Shown piece by piece: positions 63,868 through 64,000 of a stretch of 64,000 nucleotides of DNA; within the stretch, counting starts at the first letter, position 1, and every line of letters starts with the position of its first letter. Both the position numbers and the translations under genes were made by a program. Location of the stretch: the NCBI RefSeq assembly GCF_963681195.1, contig NZ_OY808997.1, forward strand, positions 744,001 through 808,000, written 5' to 3'. Under the pieces are notes generated by a model. It did no database searches, had not been told where the DNA came from, and worked only from the letters and a program-made list of their open reading frames with translations. This stretch comes from Vibrio sp. 16. Its GTDB lineage: Bacteria; Pseudomonadota; Gammaproteobacteria; Enterobacterales; Vibrionaceae.

Positions 63868-64000
63868 TAGCGAGACACTTGTTCCATGACATAACCATAG
63901 GCGTTAAGCTCGTACGGTTTTCCACTACATACGACGGTTTTCGCTTGGTCACTGTTATTGAGAATAAAGCGCCACTCACCACGCTGATAGGCGATGCAGT
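63867..64000 (-). CDS. C-terminal end of an unidentified protein (truncated by window edge)
   Basis: 43 codons and a TAA on the minus strand, ending QVSR. The segment IAYQRGEWRFILNNSDQAK and the final ELNAYGYVMEQ resemble the C-terminal beta-domain of some glycoside hydrolases such as GH42 beta-galactosidases, but this is weak. The stop overlaps the ROK start (TAATG), so it is in the same operon. Confidence 0.5.
   Translation of the reverse strand, partial: CIAYQRGEWRFILNNSDQAKTVVCSGKPYELNAYGYVMEQVSR

Noticed and set aside
1..64000. CRISPR arrays, integron attC (VCR) repeats, IS elements, tRNA and rRNA genes
   Set aside because: I looked for short regular repeats, terminal inverted repeats with transposase frames, and tRNA/rRNA cores and saw none. 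A tool-based scan could still find a divergent one.

Overview
The window looks like a chromosomal segment of a Vibrio, probably close to the V. parahaemolyticus / V. alginolyticus group. This rests on gene families and gene order recognised by eye, not on a search. The markers are a hutC-hutI-hutG-hutU-hutH cluster, a relV-tpm-purT neighbourhood, a tandem glycine riboswitch ahead of a sodium:alanine/glycine symporter, an hppD-hmgA-fahA-maiA tyrosine pathway, lrgA-lrgB-cdd, a Vibrio-type secreted collagenase and a GlyGly-CTERM trypsin-like protease. Genes are dense and lie on both strands. I see no rRNA, tRNA, IS element, prophage, integron repeat or CRISPR array.

Layout. 1-4458: the end of a double-ATPase ABC transporter protein, a Fur-box-preceded gene of unknown function, a translationally coupled pair encoding a secreted sphingomyelinase and a lipase-foldase-like membrane protein, and a GFA-type zinc protein. 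4682-12517: collagenase, di-haem cytochrome c peroxidase with an FNR-like site, a DEAD-box helicase, a homocysteine methyltransferase, an NlpE-like lipoprotein and a membrane TPR protein. 12653-19264: a chaperone-usher pilus operon on the minus strand (two pilins, two chaperones, usher, tip-like subunit) followed by a VpsT/CsgD-type regulator. 19452-26146: AlkB-like and EEP-family enzymes, an M32 carboxypeptidase, a LysE exporter, the riboswitch-controlled symporter, a small membrane protein behind a sigma-54-type promoter, and YggL. 26399-31243: a 52-residue membrane protein with a coiled-coil membrane protein, then two tandem GGDEF-EAL proteins. 31277-36887: an M20 peptidase, the complete lower tyrosine/homogentisate pathway and a 60-residue zinc protein. 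37058-46187: a Sel1-DnaJ membrane protein, an OmpA-like lipoprotein, a DUF2786 protein, a CheX-like protein, the YdiJ flavin/Fe-S dehydrogenase, an ICMT-like methyltransferase and the serine protease. 46223-52624: histidine utilisation with its GntR repressor. 52835-64000: Spo0M, RelV alarmone synthetase, Tpm, PurT, an HD-GYP phosphodiesterase, Cdd with LrgAB, exonuclease I, and the start of a sugar-related cluster (TrmB regulator, divergent ROK protein, end of a further gene).

Themes. Three secreted enzymes (sphingomyelinase, collagenase, trypsin-like protease) and a pilus suggest interaction with host or surfaces. Cyclic-di-GMP recurs: two GGDEF-EAL proteins, one HD-GYP protein and one VpsT-like receptor with a variant binding motif. 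Amino-acid catabolism (histidine to glutamate, tyrosine to fumarate and acetoacetate, glycine-controlled uptake) is the main metabolic theme. Many starts were moved inward to ATG/GTG codons with good ribosome binding sites; these are noted per gene.
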